Shown here: piece by piece, positions 9,058 to 18,351 of the stretch
Layout: each line of letters starts with the position of its first letter
Position numbering within the stretch: position 1 is the stretch's first letter
Source: Roseateles sp. SL47
GTDB lineage: Bacteria > Pseudomonadota > Gammaproteobacteria > Burkholderiales > Burkholderiaceae_C
NCBI RefSeq assembly: GCF_026625885.1
Contig: NZ_CP113068.1
Span: forward strand, 186,001-250,000
Length of the DNA stretch: 64,000 bases
Reading direction: 5' to 3'
Translations under genes and position numbers: made by a program
Notes under the pieces: model-generated
Told to the model about the DNA's origin: nothing
Database searches by the model: none
What the model saw: the letters and a program-made list of their open reading frames with translations, nothing else

Positions 9058-9087
9058 ATATTGCCTGTGACCTTCATGAGCCGTCAA
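9058..9087 (-). promoter_or_regulatory. Candidate aroG promoter
   Basis: TTGACG (9087-9082) and CAATAT (9063-9058) are separated by 18 bases on the minus strand. If used, transcription would begin about 7-8 bases later, almost on the leader-peptide ATG at 9050. The -35 is good and the -10 is weak, so this is tentative. Confidence 0.4.
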
Positions 9088-9168
9088 GAGGGCCGATGAG
9101 CCTCGATGAGGGGCCGGTGTGACTGGCGCACCACGTCCACATCCCTCCCCTCGATGCCTTCCGGGCGC

Positions 9169-10632
9169 TCAGGCGGTGCCACCGACGGTCAGCCCGTCGA
9201 TGCGCAGCGTGGGCTGGCCCACCCCCACCGGGACGCTCTGGCCTTCCTTGCCACACACGCCCACACCGGTATCCAGCTTCATGTCGTTGCCGATCATGGA
9301 GACACGGTTCATGGCGTCCGGGCCGTTGCCGATGAGGGTGGCACCCTTCACCGGATACTGCAGCTTGCCCTTTTCCACCCACCAGGCTTCGCTGGCAGAG
9401 AAGACGAACTTGCCGGATGTGATATCCACCTGACCGCCACCGAAGTTGGTGGCGTAGAGCCCCTTGTCGATGCTGGCGATGATTTCTTCCGGAGACTTGT
9501 CGCCACCCAGCATGTAGGTGTTGGTCATGCGCGGCATCGGCAGATGGGCATAACTTTCGCGGCGTCCGTTGCCGGTGGGCGCGACCTTCATCAGGCGCGC
9601 ATTCATGGCGTCCTGGATGTAGCCTTTGAGGATGCCGTCTTCAATCAGCACATTGCGCTGAGAGGCGCAGCCCTCGTCGTCCACGTTCAGCGAGCCCCGG
9701 CGGTCGGGGATGGTGCCATCGTCCAGCACGGTCACGCCCTTGGCGGCCACGCGCTGGCCGATGCGGCCGGCGAAGGTGCTGGAGCCCTTGCGGTTGAAGT
9801 CGCCCTCCAGGCCGTGGCCCACGGCTTCGTGCAGCAGCACGCCCGGCCAGCCTGGGCCCAGCACCACGGTCATTTCGCCAGCGGGTGCGGGGCGGGATTC
9901 GAGATTGGTCAGGGCGGCGGAGACGGCCTGGTCCACATAGGACGCAATCATTTCGTCGGTGAAATAGGCCAGGCCAAAGCGGCCACCGCCGCCACCGGAG
10001 CCGACCTCACGCCGGCCATTGCTTTCAGCGATGACGGTCACGGACAGGCGCACCAGCGGGCGCACATCGGCAGCCAGGGTGCCGTCGGCACGGGCGATCA
10101 ACACCACTTCATGTTCAGCGGCCAGACCGGCCATCACCTGGGCGATGCGCGGGTCCTTGGCACGGGCCAGCCGTTCGGTGCGTTCCAGCAGGGCCACCTT
10201 TTCGGTGCTGTCCAGGCTGGCAATGGGGTCGGCGTCTCCATAGAGGGCGCGACTGGCCGCCACCACGGGCTCGCTGGGCACCTTCACGCGCCTGCTCTGA
10301 CCGGCGCTGGCGATGGCGCGGACGGTGCGGGCGGCGTCGAGCAATGCGGCTTCGGAGATGTCGTCGGAGTAGGCAAAGGCGGTTTTTTCGCCGGCCACGG
10401 CGCGGACCCCCACGCCCTGGTCGATGGAGAAGCTGCCGCTTTTGACAATGCCTTCTTCCAGGCTCCAGCCTTCAGCGCGGGTGGTCTGGAAATACAGATC
10501 CGCATCATCGACACGATGTTCGGTGATCAGGCGCAGCGCCTGGGACAACGAAGCGTCGGTCAGGCCGAAGGGTTCCAACAGCTGGGCACGGGCAGTGACC
10601 AGGCGGGCGAGAGTGGGTTCGCGCGAAATCAT
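9169..10632 (-). CDS. tldD: Metalloprotease TldD
   Basis: This 487-residue TldD subunit of the TldD/TldE zinc protease processes microcin-type peptides and acts on CcdA-like antitoxins in E. coli. The zinc motif HEAVGH is at 268-273 within the glycine-rich [17 protein letters not shown]; a second conserved block is [15 protein letters not shown]. The C-terminal barrel [17 protein letters not shown] is intact. The frame is open 165 bases further upstream, but the ATG at 10632 gives the family length and the usual [12 protein letters not shown] start. A tldE partner is not in this window. Confidence 0.95.
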   Translation of the reverse strand: MISREPTLARLVTARAQLLEPFGLTDASLSQALRLITEHRVDDADLYFQTTRAEGWSLEEGIVKSGSFSIDQGVGVRAVAGEKTAFAYSDDISEAALLDAARTVRAIASAGQSRRVKVPSEPVVAASRALYGDADPIASLDSTEKVALLERTERLARAKDPRIAQVMAGLAAEHEVVLIARADGTLAADVRPLVRLSVTVIAESNGRREVGSGGGGGRFGLAYFTDEMIASYVDQAVSAALTNLESRPAPAGEMTVVLGPGWPGVLLHEAVGHGLEGDFNRKGSSTFAGRIGQRVAAKGVTVLDDGTIPDRRGSLNVDDEGCASQRNVLIEDGILKGYIQDAMNARLMKVAPTGNGRRESYAHLPMPRMTNTYMLGGDKSPEEIIASIDKGLYATNFGGGQVDITSGKFVFSASEAWWVEKGKLQYPVKGATLIGNGPDAMNRVSMIGNDMKLDTGVGVCGKEGQSVPVGVGQPTLRIDGLTVGGTA

Positions 10633-10720
10633 GGGTTGATTGTAGGCAGGCGGGCGCCACGGCGCATCGCCCCTTTCGGCTGGAGGGTGGTCGGAACGTG
10701 ACCGGTTCCTGGCCCGGTGA

Positions 10721-11626
10721 TCACTCGTCCTGGCTGGCGTCTTCTTCGGATTTCCACGCCAATGCCTGCTGGTACAGCGCATTGCGAGGGGAACCACTCA
10801 GTTCGGCGGCCAGGCTGACGGCCTGTTTGAGGGGCAGTTCACGCATCAGCACCCGCAAATGGCGCAGCGTCTCGGCCGGAATGTCGCCTTCGCTGTTGTC
10901 CACCGGGGCCGCATGCAGCACCAGCACGAACTCCCCGCGCTCACGCTGGGGGTCGGCCGCCATCCAGGCGGGCAGATCGGCACAGCGGGCGGTATGCACC
11001 GTCTCGAACTGCTTGGTCAATTCACGGCAGACGGTGAGCAGTTGATCCGGCGCCAATTCGGCCAGCAGTTGCAACAGTTCGCGAATGCGATGGGGGGCCT
11101 CGAACAGCACCAGACTATGGGCCTGCCCTGTGAGGGTGGCGGCCATGGCACGGCGTTCTGCCGCCTTGGTGGGCAGAAAGCCGACGAATCGGAACCCTTG
11201 AGCGCGGGTGTCGCCGGCCACGCAAACGGCGGTGACGGTACTGCTGGCGCCGGGCAGGGGCAGCACGCGGATACCGGCCTCCCGGGCGGCGGCCACGAGC
11301 ACAGCGCCGGGGTCGGAGACGGCGGGGGTGCCGGCATCGCTCACATAGGCGATGCGTTCCCCCTGCCGCAGGCGGTTCACCAGCGCCTGCGCGGCTGATT
11401 GCTCGTTGTGCTGGTGCAGCGCCACCAGTGGCTTGTGCAGGCCCAGCCAGCGCAGCAGCTGGGCGCTGACGCGGGTGTCCTCGCAGGCCACGGCATCGAC
11501 CAGGGTTAGCACGTGGATGGCACGCAGGGTGATGTCGGACAAATTTCCGATCGGCGTCGCCACCAGGTAGAGCGTGCCACCGGGATACTGTTGCTGGCTG
11601 GCGGCGGCGGCGGCGGTGGTGGTCAT
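10721..11626 (-). CDS. rsmI: 16S rRNA (cytidine-1402 2'-O)-methyltransferase RsmI
   Basis: This 301-residue SAM-dependent tetrapyrrole-methylase-fold enzyme modifies C1402 in the ribosomal decoding centre. Family motifs are YLVATPIGN (20-28), [22 protein letters not shown] and the LLPLPGASS segment. The start is set at the ATG at 11626, leaving 43 bases to the divergent yraN; a longer open frame would overlap yraN and has no motif in the extra part. An Ala/Gln-rich 15-residue stretch precedes the fold. Confidence 0.95.
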   Translation of the reverse strand: MTTTAAAAASQQQYPGGTLYLVATPIGNLSDITLRAIHVLTLVDAVACEDTRVSAQLLRWLGLHKPLVALHQHNEQSAAQALVNRLRQGERIAYVSDAGTPAVSDPGAVLVAAAREAGIRVLPLPGASSTVTAVCVAGDTRAQGFRFVGFLPTKAAERRAMAATLTGQAHSLVLFEAPHRIRELLQLLAELAPDQLLTVCRELTKQFETVHTARCADLPAWMAADPQRERGEFVLVLHAAPVDNSEGDIPAETLRHLRVLMRELPLKQAVSLAAELSGSPRNALYQQALAWKSEEDASQDE

Positions 11627-11669
11627 CTGGCTCGCCAGAGATGCTGGGGCTGCCGAAGGAGACGACGGG

Positions 11670-12053
11670 ATGTTCAAGGGGCTCTCCACAAAGGCGCTGG
11701 GCGATGAAGCCGAGACCCGCGCGCTGGAATATCTTTGCCGCCAGGGTATGCGGCTTGAGGAGCGCAATTATCGAGTGGCGCGCGGGCCGACGGGCCGAGG
11801 TGGTGAGATCGACCTGATCCTGCGCGCACTGGATGGCACGCTTGTCTTTGTCGAGGTCCGCACCCGTGCGGGCGGGTCCCACGGTGGGGCGGCGGCCAGC
11901 GTCAGCCGCACCAAGCAGCGCCGCCTGATCTATGCTGCCACGCACTACCTCTCCCGCTTCTCCACCAGCCCGCCCTGCCGCTTCGATGTCGTCGCCATCG
12001 ACGGCGATCACATCGAATGGCTACCCGCCGCCTTCGACGCCACCTGCTGGTGA
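11670..12053 (+). CDS. UPF0102 (YraN) family nuclease-like protein
   Basis: This 127-residue protein has the YraN pattern: GDEAETRALEYL, then NYRVARGPTGRGGEIDLILR, and VFVEVRTR, which carries the D-ExK-like signature of a restriction-endonuclease fold (Asp in EIDLI, Glu and Arg in VEVR). The true substrate is unproven. It is divergent from rsmI and upstream of a DiaA-like gene, the order known from E. coli yraL-yraM-yraN-diaA-yraP, but without the lipoprotein LpoA gene. The ATG at 11670 is chosen as it starts the conserved region. Confidence 0.88.
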   Translation: MFKGLSTKALGDEAETRALEYLCRQGMRLEERNYRVARGPTGRGGEIDLILRALDGTLVFVEVRTRAGGSHGGAAASVSRTKQRRLIYAATHYLSRFSTSPPCRFDVVAIDGDHIEWLPAAFDATCW

Positions 12054-12123
12054 CCCTTCCACCAACCGCCCCCGTCCACAGCCCCCGCAGCAACACCCCA
12101 GCCCCTTGACCGCGGGCGCATTC

Positions 12124-12223
12124 CTTAGCGGCGGCCGGCCACCGCCGGGCCGCCCCAAGGTGGCCGGCATGCCCCCTTGGGGGGCGGACTGACCAAGCGC
12201 GTTCAGCGCGACTCAGGCCGGGG
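12124..12223. repeat. 100-bp dispersed repeat, copy 1
   Basis: This copy is nearly identical to segments at 29794-29893 and 29984-30083. It holds three possible stem-loops: GCGGCC.../...GGGCCGC, CCCCAAG.../...CTTGGGG, and CGCG-TTCAG-CGCG. It lies 70 bases after yraN and just before the DiaA-like gene. It resembles an extragenic palindromic element; no named family was recognised. Confidence 0.85.
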
Positions 12224-12241
12224 CCCCAGTATCATGTAGCC

Positions 12242-12811
12242 ATGTTGGAACAACGCATACAACAACAGTTCTTCGAGAGTGCCGACCTGCTTTATCAGGT
12301 CGCCGAAAATCTCTCCCGTCCGCTGGCCGTGGCGGCCCAGATGATGGTGGACGCGCTCACCGCCGGTGGCCGTGTCTGGTGTGCCGGCCTGGGCCTGTCC
12401 GCCGCCGATGCCTCTTACGCCGCCTCGCTGTTGGCCGGCCGCTTCGAGCAGGAGCGCCCCGGCCTCGCTGTCATCGCCCTGGACGCGCAAGCCCAGGGTT
12501 ATCCGGACCCCGCCTCCGCGCTCATGCGTCAGATCCAGACCCTGGGCCACCCGGGTGACCTGCTGCTGCTGTTTGAAAGCCAGGGCAGTGGTGCCGCTGG
12601 CGCCCTGCTGCAAGTGGCCCATGCCCAGGACATGAGTGTCATCGCCCTCAGCGGCACACAGGACGACGACTGGCGGTCGACGCTTCTGGATACAGACGTG
12701 CAGCTCCGCGTGCCTCACAGTCGCTTCGCGCGCGTGGGTGAGGCACACCGGTTGCTCTCTCACTGCCTGGCGGACGCCATTGATGTGCAGCTGCTGGGTG
12801 CGGCGGAGTAG
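12242..12811 (+). CDS. SIS-domain protein, DiaA/phosphoheptose isomerase family
   Basis: This 189-residue single SIS domain shows the N-terminal helix LEQRIQQQFFESADLLYQVAE, the sugar-phosphate loop at AGLGLSAADASYAA, and the second loop LLLLFESQGSGAAGALLQVA. The gene order after yraN and before a DolP-like gene matches DiaA, which binds DnaA and promotes timely replication initiation. GmhA (heptose synthesis) is the alternative; several GmhA active-site residues are not obvious here, so DiaA is favoured by context. Confidence 0.8.
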   Translation: MLEQRIQQQFFESADLLYQVAENLSRPLAVAAQMMVDALTAGGRVWCAGLGLSAADASYAASLLAGRFEQERPGLAVIALDAQAQGYPDPASALMRQIQTLGHPGDLLLLFESQGSGAAGALLQVAHAQDMSVIALSGTQDDDWRSTLLDTDVQLRVPHSRFARVGEAHRLLSHCLADAIDVQLLGAAE

Positions 12812-13009
12812 TGCCGCCCTCCCGGTCGGCGTAATCCGTCTTCCATGCTCGCGCGTTCTTGTGGCTGATGTGGCGGGCGTTTCCAGGACGCCCACCGTCA
12901 TCCGTCCGCAAGCACCCCAACGCTGACACCGTCTCGCCACAGCGGGCGCTGTCCGCCCTGACTGACGAGCTTGCGAGCCCTTTCCTGCTAATTTCCCCGA
13001 GGACCCCAC

Positions 13010-13630
13010 ATGATCACCAAAACCCGTGCCCTGATCCTGGCCGGTGCTGTTGCCGCCAGCCTGTTGCAGACCGCCTGCGTGCCTCTGGTGCTGGCCGGTG
13101 CTGCGGGCAGCGCCCTGGTCGTGACCGACCGCCGCACCTCCGGCACGCAACTGGAAGACCAGAGCATCGAGCTCAAGACCGCCAACCGCATCCGCGAGCA
13201 GCTGGGCGACCGTGTGCACATCAGCGTCAACAGCTACAACCGCCTGGTGCTGCTGACCGGCGAAACCCGCAATGACGAGGACCGCGCCGCCATCGAGAAC
13301 ATCGCCCGTGGCGTGGAGAACGTCAACACGGTGCTGAATGAAGTGGGTGTGGGCATGCTCAGCTCGCTGTCCAGCCGTGCCAATGACGTGGCCATCGCCA
13401 CCAAGGTCAAGGCCAGCCTGTTGGATGCCAAGGACCTGGTCTCCAATGCCTTCTATGTCGTGGTGGAGCGTGGCAACGTCTACATCATGGGCCGCGTGAC
13501 CGAACGCGAAGCCAGCCGCGCCACCGACATCGCCCGCGGTGTCAGTGGTGTGAAGAAGGTGGTCCGCGCGATGGAAATCATCAGCGAAGCCGAACTGGCC
13601 AATCTGCGCCCGTCGGCACCGAAGGAATAA
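13010..13630 (+). CDS. BON-domain lipoprotein (DolP/OsmY-like)
   Basis: This 206-residue protein has a lipoprotein signal; the lipobox LLQTAC puts the lipidated Cys at 23. Two BON domains follow, at about 46-115 (with NSYNRLVLLTGETRNDEDR) and about 125-195 (with NVYIMGRVTEREA), the pattern of DolP (YraP), an outer-membrane lipoprotein that binds anionic phospholipids at division sites. It lies after the DiaA-like gene, as in E. coli. It probably faces the periplasm from the outer membrane, as residue +2 after Cys is Val, not Asp. Confidence 0.88.
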   Translation: MITKTRALILAGAVAASLLQTACVPLVLAGAAGSALVVTDRRTSGTQLEDQSIELKTANRIREQLGDRVHISVNSYNRLVLLTGETRNDEDRAAIENIARGVENVNTVLNEVGVGMLSSLSSRANDVAIATKVKASLLDAKDLVSNAFYVVVERGNVYIMGRVTEREASRATDIARGVSGVKKVVRAMEIISEAELANLRPSAPKE

Positions 13631-13670
13631 GGCCCCACGCACGAGGCGCCTGCGGGCCCTCAATCGGTTT

Positions 13671-13706
13671 GAAGCGGCTGCCCGGAGCCATCCGGCCAGC
13701 CGCTTC
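13671..13706. terminator. Hairpin between convergent genes
   Basis: The arms GAAGCGGCTG (13671-13680) and CAGCCGCTTC (13697-13706) pair perfectly around a 16-base loop, between the stops of the BON lipoprotein and the dehydrogenase. No long U-tract is present; bidirectional use is likely. Confidence 0.55.
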
Positions 13707-13727
13707 GGCTTCAGGTCAGCCGCTGAA

Positions 13728-14630
13728 TCACTTCAGCCGCTTGATCAGGCTGGAGGTGTCCAGCCGTCCGCTGCCCATCTCCTGCACGTCGCCATAAAAC
13801 TGGTCGACCAGCGCTGTCAGGGGCAGCCGTGCGCCATTACGGCGGGCTTCATCCAGCACCAGGCCCAGATCCTTGCGCATCCAGTCGACCGCGAAGCCGA
13901 AGTCGAACTTGTCGGCCACCATGGTCTTGCCACGGTTGTCCATCTGCCAGCTCTGGGCGGCGCCCTTGCCGATCACGTCCAGCACCAGTTCCATCGGCAG
14001 GCCGCTGCGCTGACCAAAGGCGATGGCCTCCGACAGGCCTTGCACGATGCCTGCGATGCAGATCTGGTTGACCATCTTCGCCAGTTGCCCCGCGCCGGCT
14101 TCACCCACACGGGTCACGGCCTTGCCCATGTGCAGGGCCAGCGGCTGGATGGCGTCAAAAGGGGCAGCATCACCGCCGCACATGATGGTCAGCGCACCGT
14201 TGACGGCGCCGGCCTGTCCGCCGGAAACCGGCGCATCCACAAAATGCAGCCCGCGCGACTTCGCCTGCGCATGCAGCTCCCGCGCGACTTCGGCGGACGC
14301 CGTGGTGTGATCCACAAAAATGGCGCCGGGCTTCATGCCGGCAAATGCGCCCTCCTCGCCCAGGACCACCGATCGCAGGTCGGCATCATTGCCGACGCAG
14401 GCAAACACCACATCGGCCCCCTGGGCCGCTTCACGCGGTGTGGGCGCGGAGGTGCCGCCGAATTCGGCTACCCAGGCCTGGGCCTTGGCCGGAGAACGGT
14501 TATAGACCGTGACGTGCTGCCCGGCTGTCGCCAGATGGCCCGCCATGGGAAAACCCATCACGCCCAGCCCCAGAAAGGCCACACGTTGGGAAGGAGTGGA
14601 GGAATAGCTGCGCTGGCCGATGCTGCTCAT
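13728..14630 (-). CDS. NAD(P)-dependent beta-hydroxyacid dehydrogenase (3-hydroxyisobutyrate dehydrogenase family)
   Basis: This 300-residue enzyme has a Rossmann loop GLGVMG (21-26), the substrate-binding DAPVSGG (132-138) and the catalytic Lys185 in GQLAKMVNQ. The family oxidises short beta-hydroxyacids such as 3-hydroxyisobutyrate, tartronate semialdehyde or glyoxylate-type substrates. Neither neighbours nor sequence decide the substrate. The first 14 residues are polar and lie before the fold; a start closer to the fold is possible but no better ATG exists. Confidence 0.88.
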   Translation of the reverse strand: MSSIGQRSYSSTPSQRVAFLGLGVMGFPMAGHLATAGQHVTVYNRSPAKAQAWVAEFGGTSAPTPREAAQGADVVFACVGNDADLRSVVLGEEGAFAGMKPGAIFVDHTTASAEVARELHAQAKSRGLHFVDAPVSGGQAGAVNGALTIMCGGDAAPFDAIQPLALHMGKAVTRVGEAGAGQLAKMVNQICIAGIVQGLSEAIAFGQRSGLPMELVLDVIGKGAAQSWQMDNRGKTMVADKFDFGFAVDWMRKDLGLVLDEARRNGARLPLTALVDQFYGDVQEMGSGRLDTSSLIKRLK

Positions 14631-14749
14631 GGGCGGGGTCCGTCATGAAGAATGGAACCCCGATTGTGGCGCTTCGGCGGGCATCGAAGGGGTCACTGAG
14701 CGGCCGGATGGCCGCTTGGTGGTCGCTTGATGGCCGCTTGATGGCCCGA

Positions 14750-15886
14750 TCAGACGATCGACAGATGCTCCGTGCCCGACGACAGATCGCCGCTGCGGGC
14801 ACGCTCACTGTTGAGCTTGATCTGCAGACGCAGGTCGTTCACCGAGTCGGCGTTGCGCAGGGCGTCTTCGTAGGTGACGCGGCCCCATTCGTACAGGTCG
14901 AACAGCGCCTGGTCGAAGGTCTGCATGCCCAGCTCGCGCGAGCGCTTCATGATTTCCTTGATCTCACCCACTTCGCCCTTGAAGATCAGGTCGGAGATCA
15001 GCGGGGTGTTGAGCAGGATTTCCACCGCAGCCACCCGGCCCTTGCCCTCCTGGCGCGGCAGCAGGCGCTGCGACACGATGGACTTCAGGTTCAGGGACAA
15101 GTCCATCAGCAGTTGCGCCCGGCGCTCTTCAGGGAAGAAGTTGATGATCCGGTCCAGTGCCTGGTTGGCGCTGTTGGCGTGCAGCGTGGCCATGCACAAG
15201 TGGCCGGTTTCGGCGAAGGCCACGGCATGTTCCATGGTTTCGCGGTCCCGGATTTCGCCCATGAGGATGACGTCCGGCGCCTGACGCAGCGTGTTCTTGA
15301 GAGCCGATTCCCAGCCTTCGGTATCCAGCCCCACTTCGCGCTGGCTGACGATGCAGTTCTTGTGCGGGTGCACGAATTCCACCGGGTCTTCAATCGTGAT
15401 GATGTGGCCGTGGGTGGTTTCGTTGCGATGGTCGATCATCGCGGCCAGCGAGGTACTCTTGCCCGAGCCGGTGGCGCCCACCAGGATGACCAGACCGCGC
15501 TTGGTCTGCACCACTTCCTTGAGGATGGACGGCAGCTCCAGCGATTCGATGGTGGGCAGCGTCGCCGGGATGGTCCGCAGCACCAGCGCCACGCTGCCCT
15601 GCTGGATGTAGGCGTTCACCCGGAAGCGGCCAATGCCTTGCGGGGCGATGGCGAAGTTGCATTCCTTGGTGCGCTCGAAGTCGGCCGCCTGCTTGTCGTT
15701 CATGATGGAACGGGCCAGCTGCAAGGTGTGCTGTCCGGTGAGCGGCTGGGGAGACACCTTGGTCACCTTGCCGTCCACCTTGATGGCGGGCGGGAAGTCC
15801 GCCGTGAGGAACAGGTCTGAGCCCTTGCGCGACACCATCAGGCGCAGAAGGTCGTTGATGAACTTTGTAGCCTGGTCGCGTTCCAT
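14750..15886 (-). CDS. pilU: Type IV pilus retraction-associated ATPase PilU
   Basis: This 378-residue ATPase of the secretion superfamily has Walker A GATGSGKST (137-145), the Asp box TIEDPVEFVH, Walker B VILMGEIRD and the His box ETGHLCMATLHANSA. It lies 206 bases after pilT in the same direction, the usual pilTU arrangement. PilU assists PilT in depolymerising pili for twitching motility and DNA uptake. It is longer than PilT at the C-terminus (ending SGTEHLSIV), as PilU proteins are, and lacks the AIRNLIRE motif that marks PilT. Confidence 0.95.
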   Translation of the reverse strand: MERDQATKFINDLLRLMVSRKGSDLFLTADFPPAIKVDGKVTKVSPQPLTGQHTLQLARSIMNDKQAADFERTKECNFAIAPQGIGRFRVNAYIQQGSVALVLRTIPATLPTIESLELPSILKEVVQTKRGLVILVGATGSGKSTSLAAMIDHRNETTHGHIITIEDPVEFVHPHKNCIVSQREVGLDTEGWESALKNTLRQAPDVILMGEIRDRETMEHAVAFAETGHLCMATLHANSANQALDRIINFFPEERRAQLLMDLSLNLKSIVSQRLLPRQEGKGRVAAVEILLNTPLISDLIFKGEVGEIKEIMKRSRELGMQTFDQALFDLYEWGRVTYEDALRNADSVNDLRLQIKLNSERARSGDLSSGTEHLSIV

Positions 15887-16092
15887 AAAAGCGGTCCTGT
15901 CGGCCCCTGGCCGGAGCGAGATAAGTCAGTAAGGATAGGCGGCTGAGGCCGTCCGGTCTATCGAGGCGCTTACATTTTCCGCGCTCAGGTGCGCGAACTT
16001 CACGCCGCCCGGCTGCGGGTCGGTAACGAGGGGTACGAAGCGACAGTCTGCCCCCGGCGGGGACGTGCCTCTTTCGCCGGGCAGCGCAGCGA

Positions 16093-17136
16093 TCAGCCGG
16101 GGAAGTTCTCGGGGAACTTGGCCTTGGCGCGGGCCTCGGCCGGGGAGATGATGTTGCGACGCACCATCTCGGTCAGGTTCTGGTCCAGCGTCTGCATGCC
16201 CATGCTGTTGCCGGTCTGGATGGCGGAATACATCTGCGCCACCTTGTTTTCGCGGATCAGGTTGCGGATGGCCGAGGTGCCCAGCATGATCTCGTGCGCG
16301 GCCACCCGGCCGTTGCCGTCCTTGGTCTTGCACAGCGTCTGCGAGATCACGGCCACCAGCGATTCGGACAACATGGCGCGGACCATGTCCTTTTCCGCCG
16401 CCGGGAACACGTCCACGATCCGGTCGACCGTCTTGGCGGCCGAGGAGGTGTGCAGGGTGCCAAACACCAAGTGACCGGTTTCCGCGGCGGTCAGGGCCAG
16501 GCGGATGGTTTCCAGGTCCCGCATTTCACCCACCAGGATCGCGTCCGGGTCTTCACGCAGGGCCGAGCGCAGCGCGTTGGAGAAGCTCATGGTCTGCGGA
16601 CCCACTTCCCGCTGGTTGACCAGGCACTTCTTGGATTCATGCACGAATTCGATCGGATCCTCAATCGTGAGGATGTGGCCGTATTCGTTTTCGTTGAGGT
16701 GGTTGACCATGCCGGCCAGCGTCGTGCTCTTGCCGGAGCCCGTGGGGCCGGTCACCAGCACCATGCCGCGGGGCTTCAACGCCAGTTCCGCAAAGACCTT
16801 GGGCGCGTTGAGGTTCTCCAGCGTCAGGATCTTGGACGGAATGGTCCGGAACACCGCACCGGCACCCCGGTTCTGGTTGAAGGCATTGACGCGGAAGCGG
16901 GCCAGGCCCTGGATTTCAAAGGAGAAATCACATTCCAAGGTTTCTTCGTAGGCCTTGCGCTGCGCATCACTCATGATGTCGTAGACCATGTCGTGCACCT
17001 GGCGGTGCTCGAGCGGCTCGACATTGATGCGGCGCACATCTCCATGCACCCGGATCATGGGCGGCAGTCCGGCCGAGAGGTGGAGGTCAGAGGCCTTGTT
17101 CTTGACCGAGAATGCCAGCAGTTGAGTGATGTCCAT
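16093..17136 (-). CDS. pilT: Type IV pilus twitching motility ATPase PilT
   Basis: This 347-residue hexameric retraction motor has Walker A GPTGSGKST (130-138), the Asp box TIEDPIEFVHE, Walker B ILVGEMRD, the His box ETGHLVFGTLHTSSA and the PilT-specific AIRNLIRENK motif near the C-terminus. The start is the ATG at 17136, giving MDITQLLAFSVKNKASDLHL, the family N-terminus; open sequence upstream would overlap divergent yggS. It is cotranscribed with or close to pilU. Confidence 0.97.
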   Translation of the reverse strand: MDITQLLAFSVKNKASDLHLSAGLPPMIRVHGDVRRINVEPLEHRQVHDMVYDIMSDAQRKAYEETLECDFSFEIQGLARFRVNAFNQNRGAGAVFRTIPSKILTLENLNAPKVFAELALKPRGMVLVTGPTGSGKSTTLAGMVNHLNENEYGHILTIEDPIEFVHESKKCLVNQREVGPQTMSFSNALRSALREDPDAILVGEMRDLETIRLALTAAETGHLVFGTLHTSSAAKTVDRIVDVFPAAEKDMVRAMLSESLVAVISQTLCKTKDGNGRVAAHEIMLGTSAIRNLIRENKVAQMYSAIQTGNSMGMQTLDQNLTEMVRRNIISPAEARAKAKFPENFPG

Positions 17137-17161
17137 GGAATAAACAATAGCCTGGTCGATT

Positions 17162-17878
17162 ATGGCGACGATCTCCGAGAACATACAACAGCTGCGGGCT
17201 CGCATGGCGCTTGCTTGTGAGCAGGCGTCGCGACCTGTGCACAGCGTCACGCTGCTCGTGGTAACAAAAACTTTTCCGGCCGAAGATGTGCGAGCAGCCT
17301 TCGAAGCGGGCGAAACCCGCTTTGGGGAAAACTACGTGCAGGAAGGCGTGGACAAGATCGCTGCGCTGGCCGATCTGCGCTCGCAGGTGCAGTGGCACAT
17401 GATTGGCCCCTTGCAGAGCAACAAGACCCGGGTGGTGGCCGAACAGTTCGACTGGGTACACAGCGTGGACCGGTTGAAGATTGCGCAGCGTTTGTCCGAC
17501 CAACGGCCGGAACACCTGCCGCCGCTGCAGATCTGCCTGCAGGTCAACATCAGCGGCGAAGCCAGCAAGAGCGGTCTCACGCCCGCCGAGGTGCCCGACG
17601 TGGCACGCGCCGTGGTGGCCCTGCCCCGACTGCACCTGCGCGGGCTGATGGCCATTCCGGAACCGGCCCAGACCCTGGAGGAGCGACGGCAGCCGCACCG
17701 CGCGCTGGCGGGGCTGATGCAACAGCTGCAGGCCGAGGGTCTGGCGCTGGACACGCTGAGCATGGGCATGAGCGCGGATCTGGAAGCGGCCATCCAGGAA
17801 GGCTCAACGATGGTGCGTGTGGGCTCGGCGATCTTCGGCCAACGTCAACGGCCGGCTGCGGCCCTGCCTCAGGTCTGA
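17162..17878 (+). CDS. yggS: Pyridoxal-phosphate homeostasis protein (YggS/PLPBP)
   Basis: This 238-residue fold-type III PLP-binding protein buffers cellular vitamin B6. The PLP-binding Lys36 is in LLVVTKTFPA; GETRFGENYVQE and WHMIGPLQSNK follow, and LSMGMSADLEAAI with GSTMVRVGSAIFG closes the phosphate-binding site. It is divergent from pilT with 25 bases between the starts, a conserved pairing in many proteobacteria. A terminator follows at 17914. Confidence 0.95.
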   Translation: MATISENIQQLRARMALACEQASRPVHSVTLLVVTKTFPAEDVRAAFEAGETRFGENYVQEGVDKIAALADLRSQVQWHMIGPLQSNKTRVVAEQFDWVHSVDRLKIAQRLSDQRPEHLPPLQICLQVNISGEASKSGLTPAEVPDVARAVVALPRLHLRGLMAIPEPAQTLEERRQPHRALAGLMQQLQAEGLALDTLSMGMSADLEAAIQEGSTMVRVGSAIFGQRQRPAAALPQV

Positions 17879-18351
17879 CGCAGGCCCCCCCCTGCCGCAC
17901 CTTCACACCTTCACCGAGCGCCCCCATCAGCGCTCGGTTTCAACGCAGCAACAGCCGGCCCCCGGCATTCGCACCCCGCGATTCCCCCTGCTGAAACTGC
18001 CCTGTTCAGACCTGCCCCCATCCCGCCGCCGAAGCGGTAACTCGACGAAACTTCACCGTACAGCAGACGGCAAGAACTGACCCCAAAAGTCACGCAGTTC
18101 GCCCAGCTTGGTGACGTTTTTGCGACGCTCAGGTAACAACCCTATCAGGGTGAACCCGAGAGGCATGGACACCGATTTTTCAATCAGTTGCAAGTGGCGC
18201 GTCAGAATTCACGGCCCTCGAAAACCGGCATGACGCGATGCCATCAAGGCCACCGATGATTTCGCCGAAGCCCAAGCGCTAGGTGAATTGCATCAGTGGT
18301 CTCAGCGCGGTTTCACCAGACTCCAAGAACTTATTCCATGCGAGGGAATCA
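17879..18351. other. yggS-chemoreceptor spacer
   Basis: This 473-base gap contains the yggS terminator and then about 400 bases upstream of the chemoreceptor gene. The latter part is less G+C-rich and probably holds its promoter, but no convincing sigma-28 or sigma-70 site was assigned. No gene and no known riboswitch pattern was seen. Confidence 0.5.
17914..17940 (+). terminator. Terminator after yggS
   Basis: The arms CCGAGCG (17914-17920) and CGCTCGG (17931-17937) pair around a 10-base loop and are followed by TTT. The short U-run makes it moderate. Confidence 0.65.

Noticed and set aside
18100..18351. c-di-GMP or other riboswitch upstream of the chemoreceptor
   Set aside because: No core motif of the known classes could be aligned.
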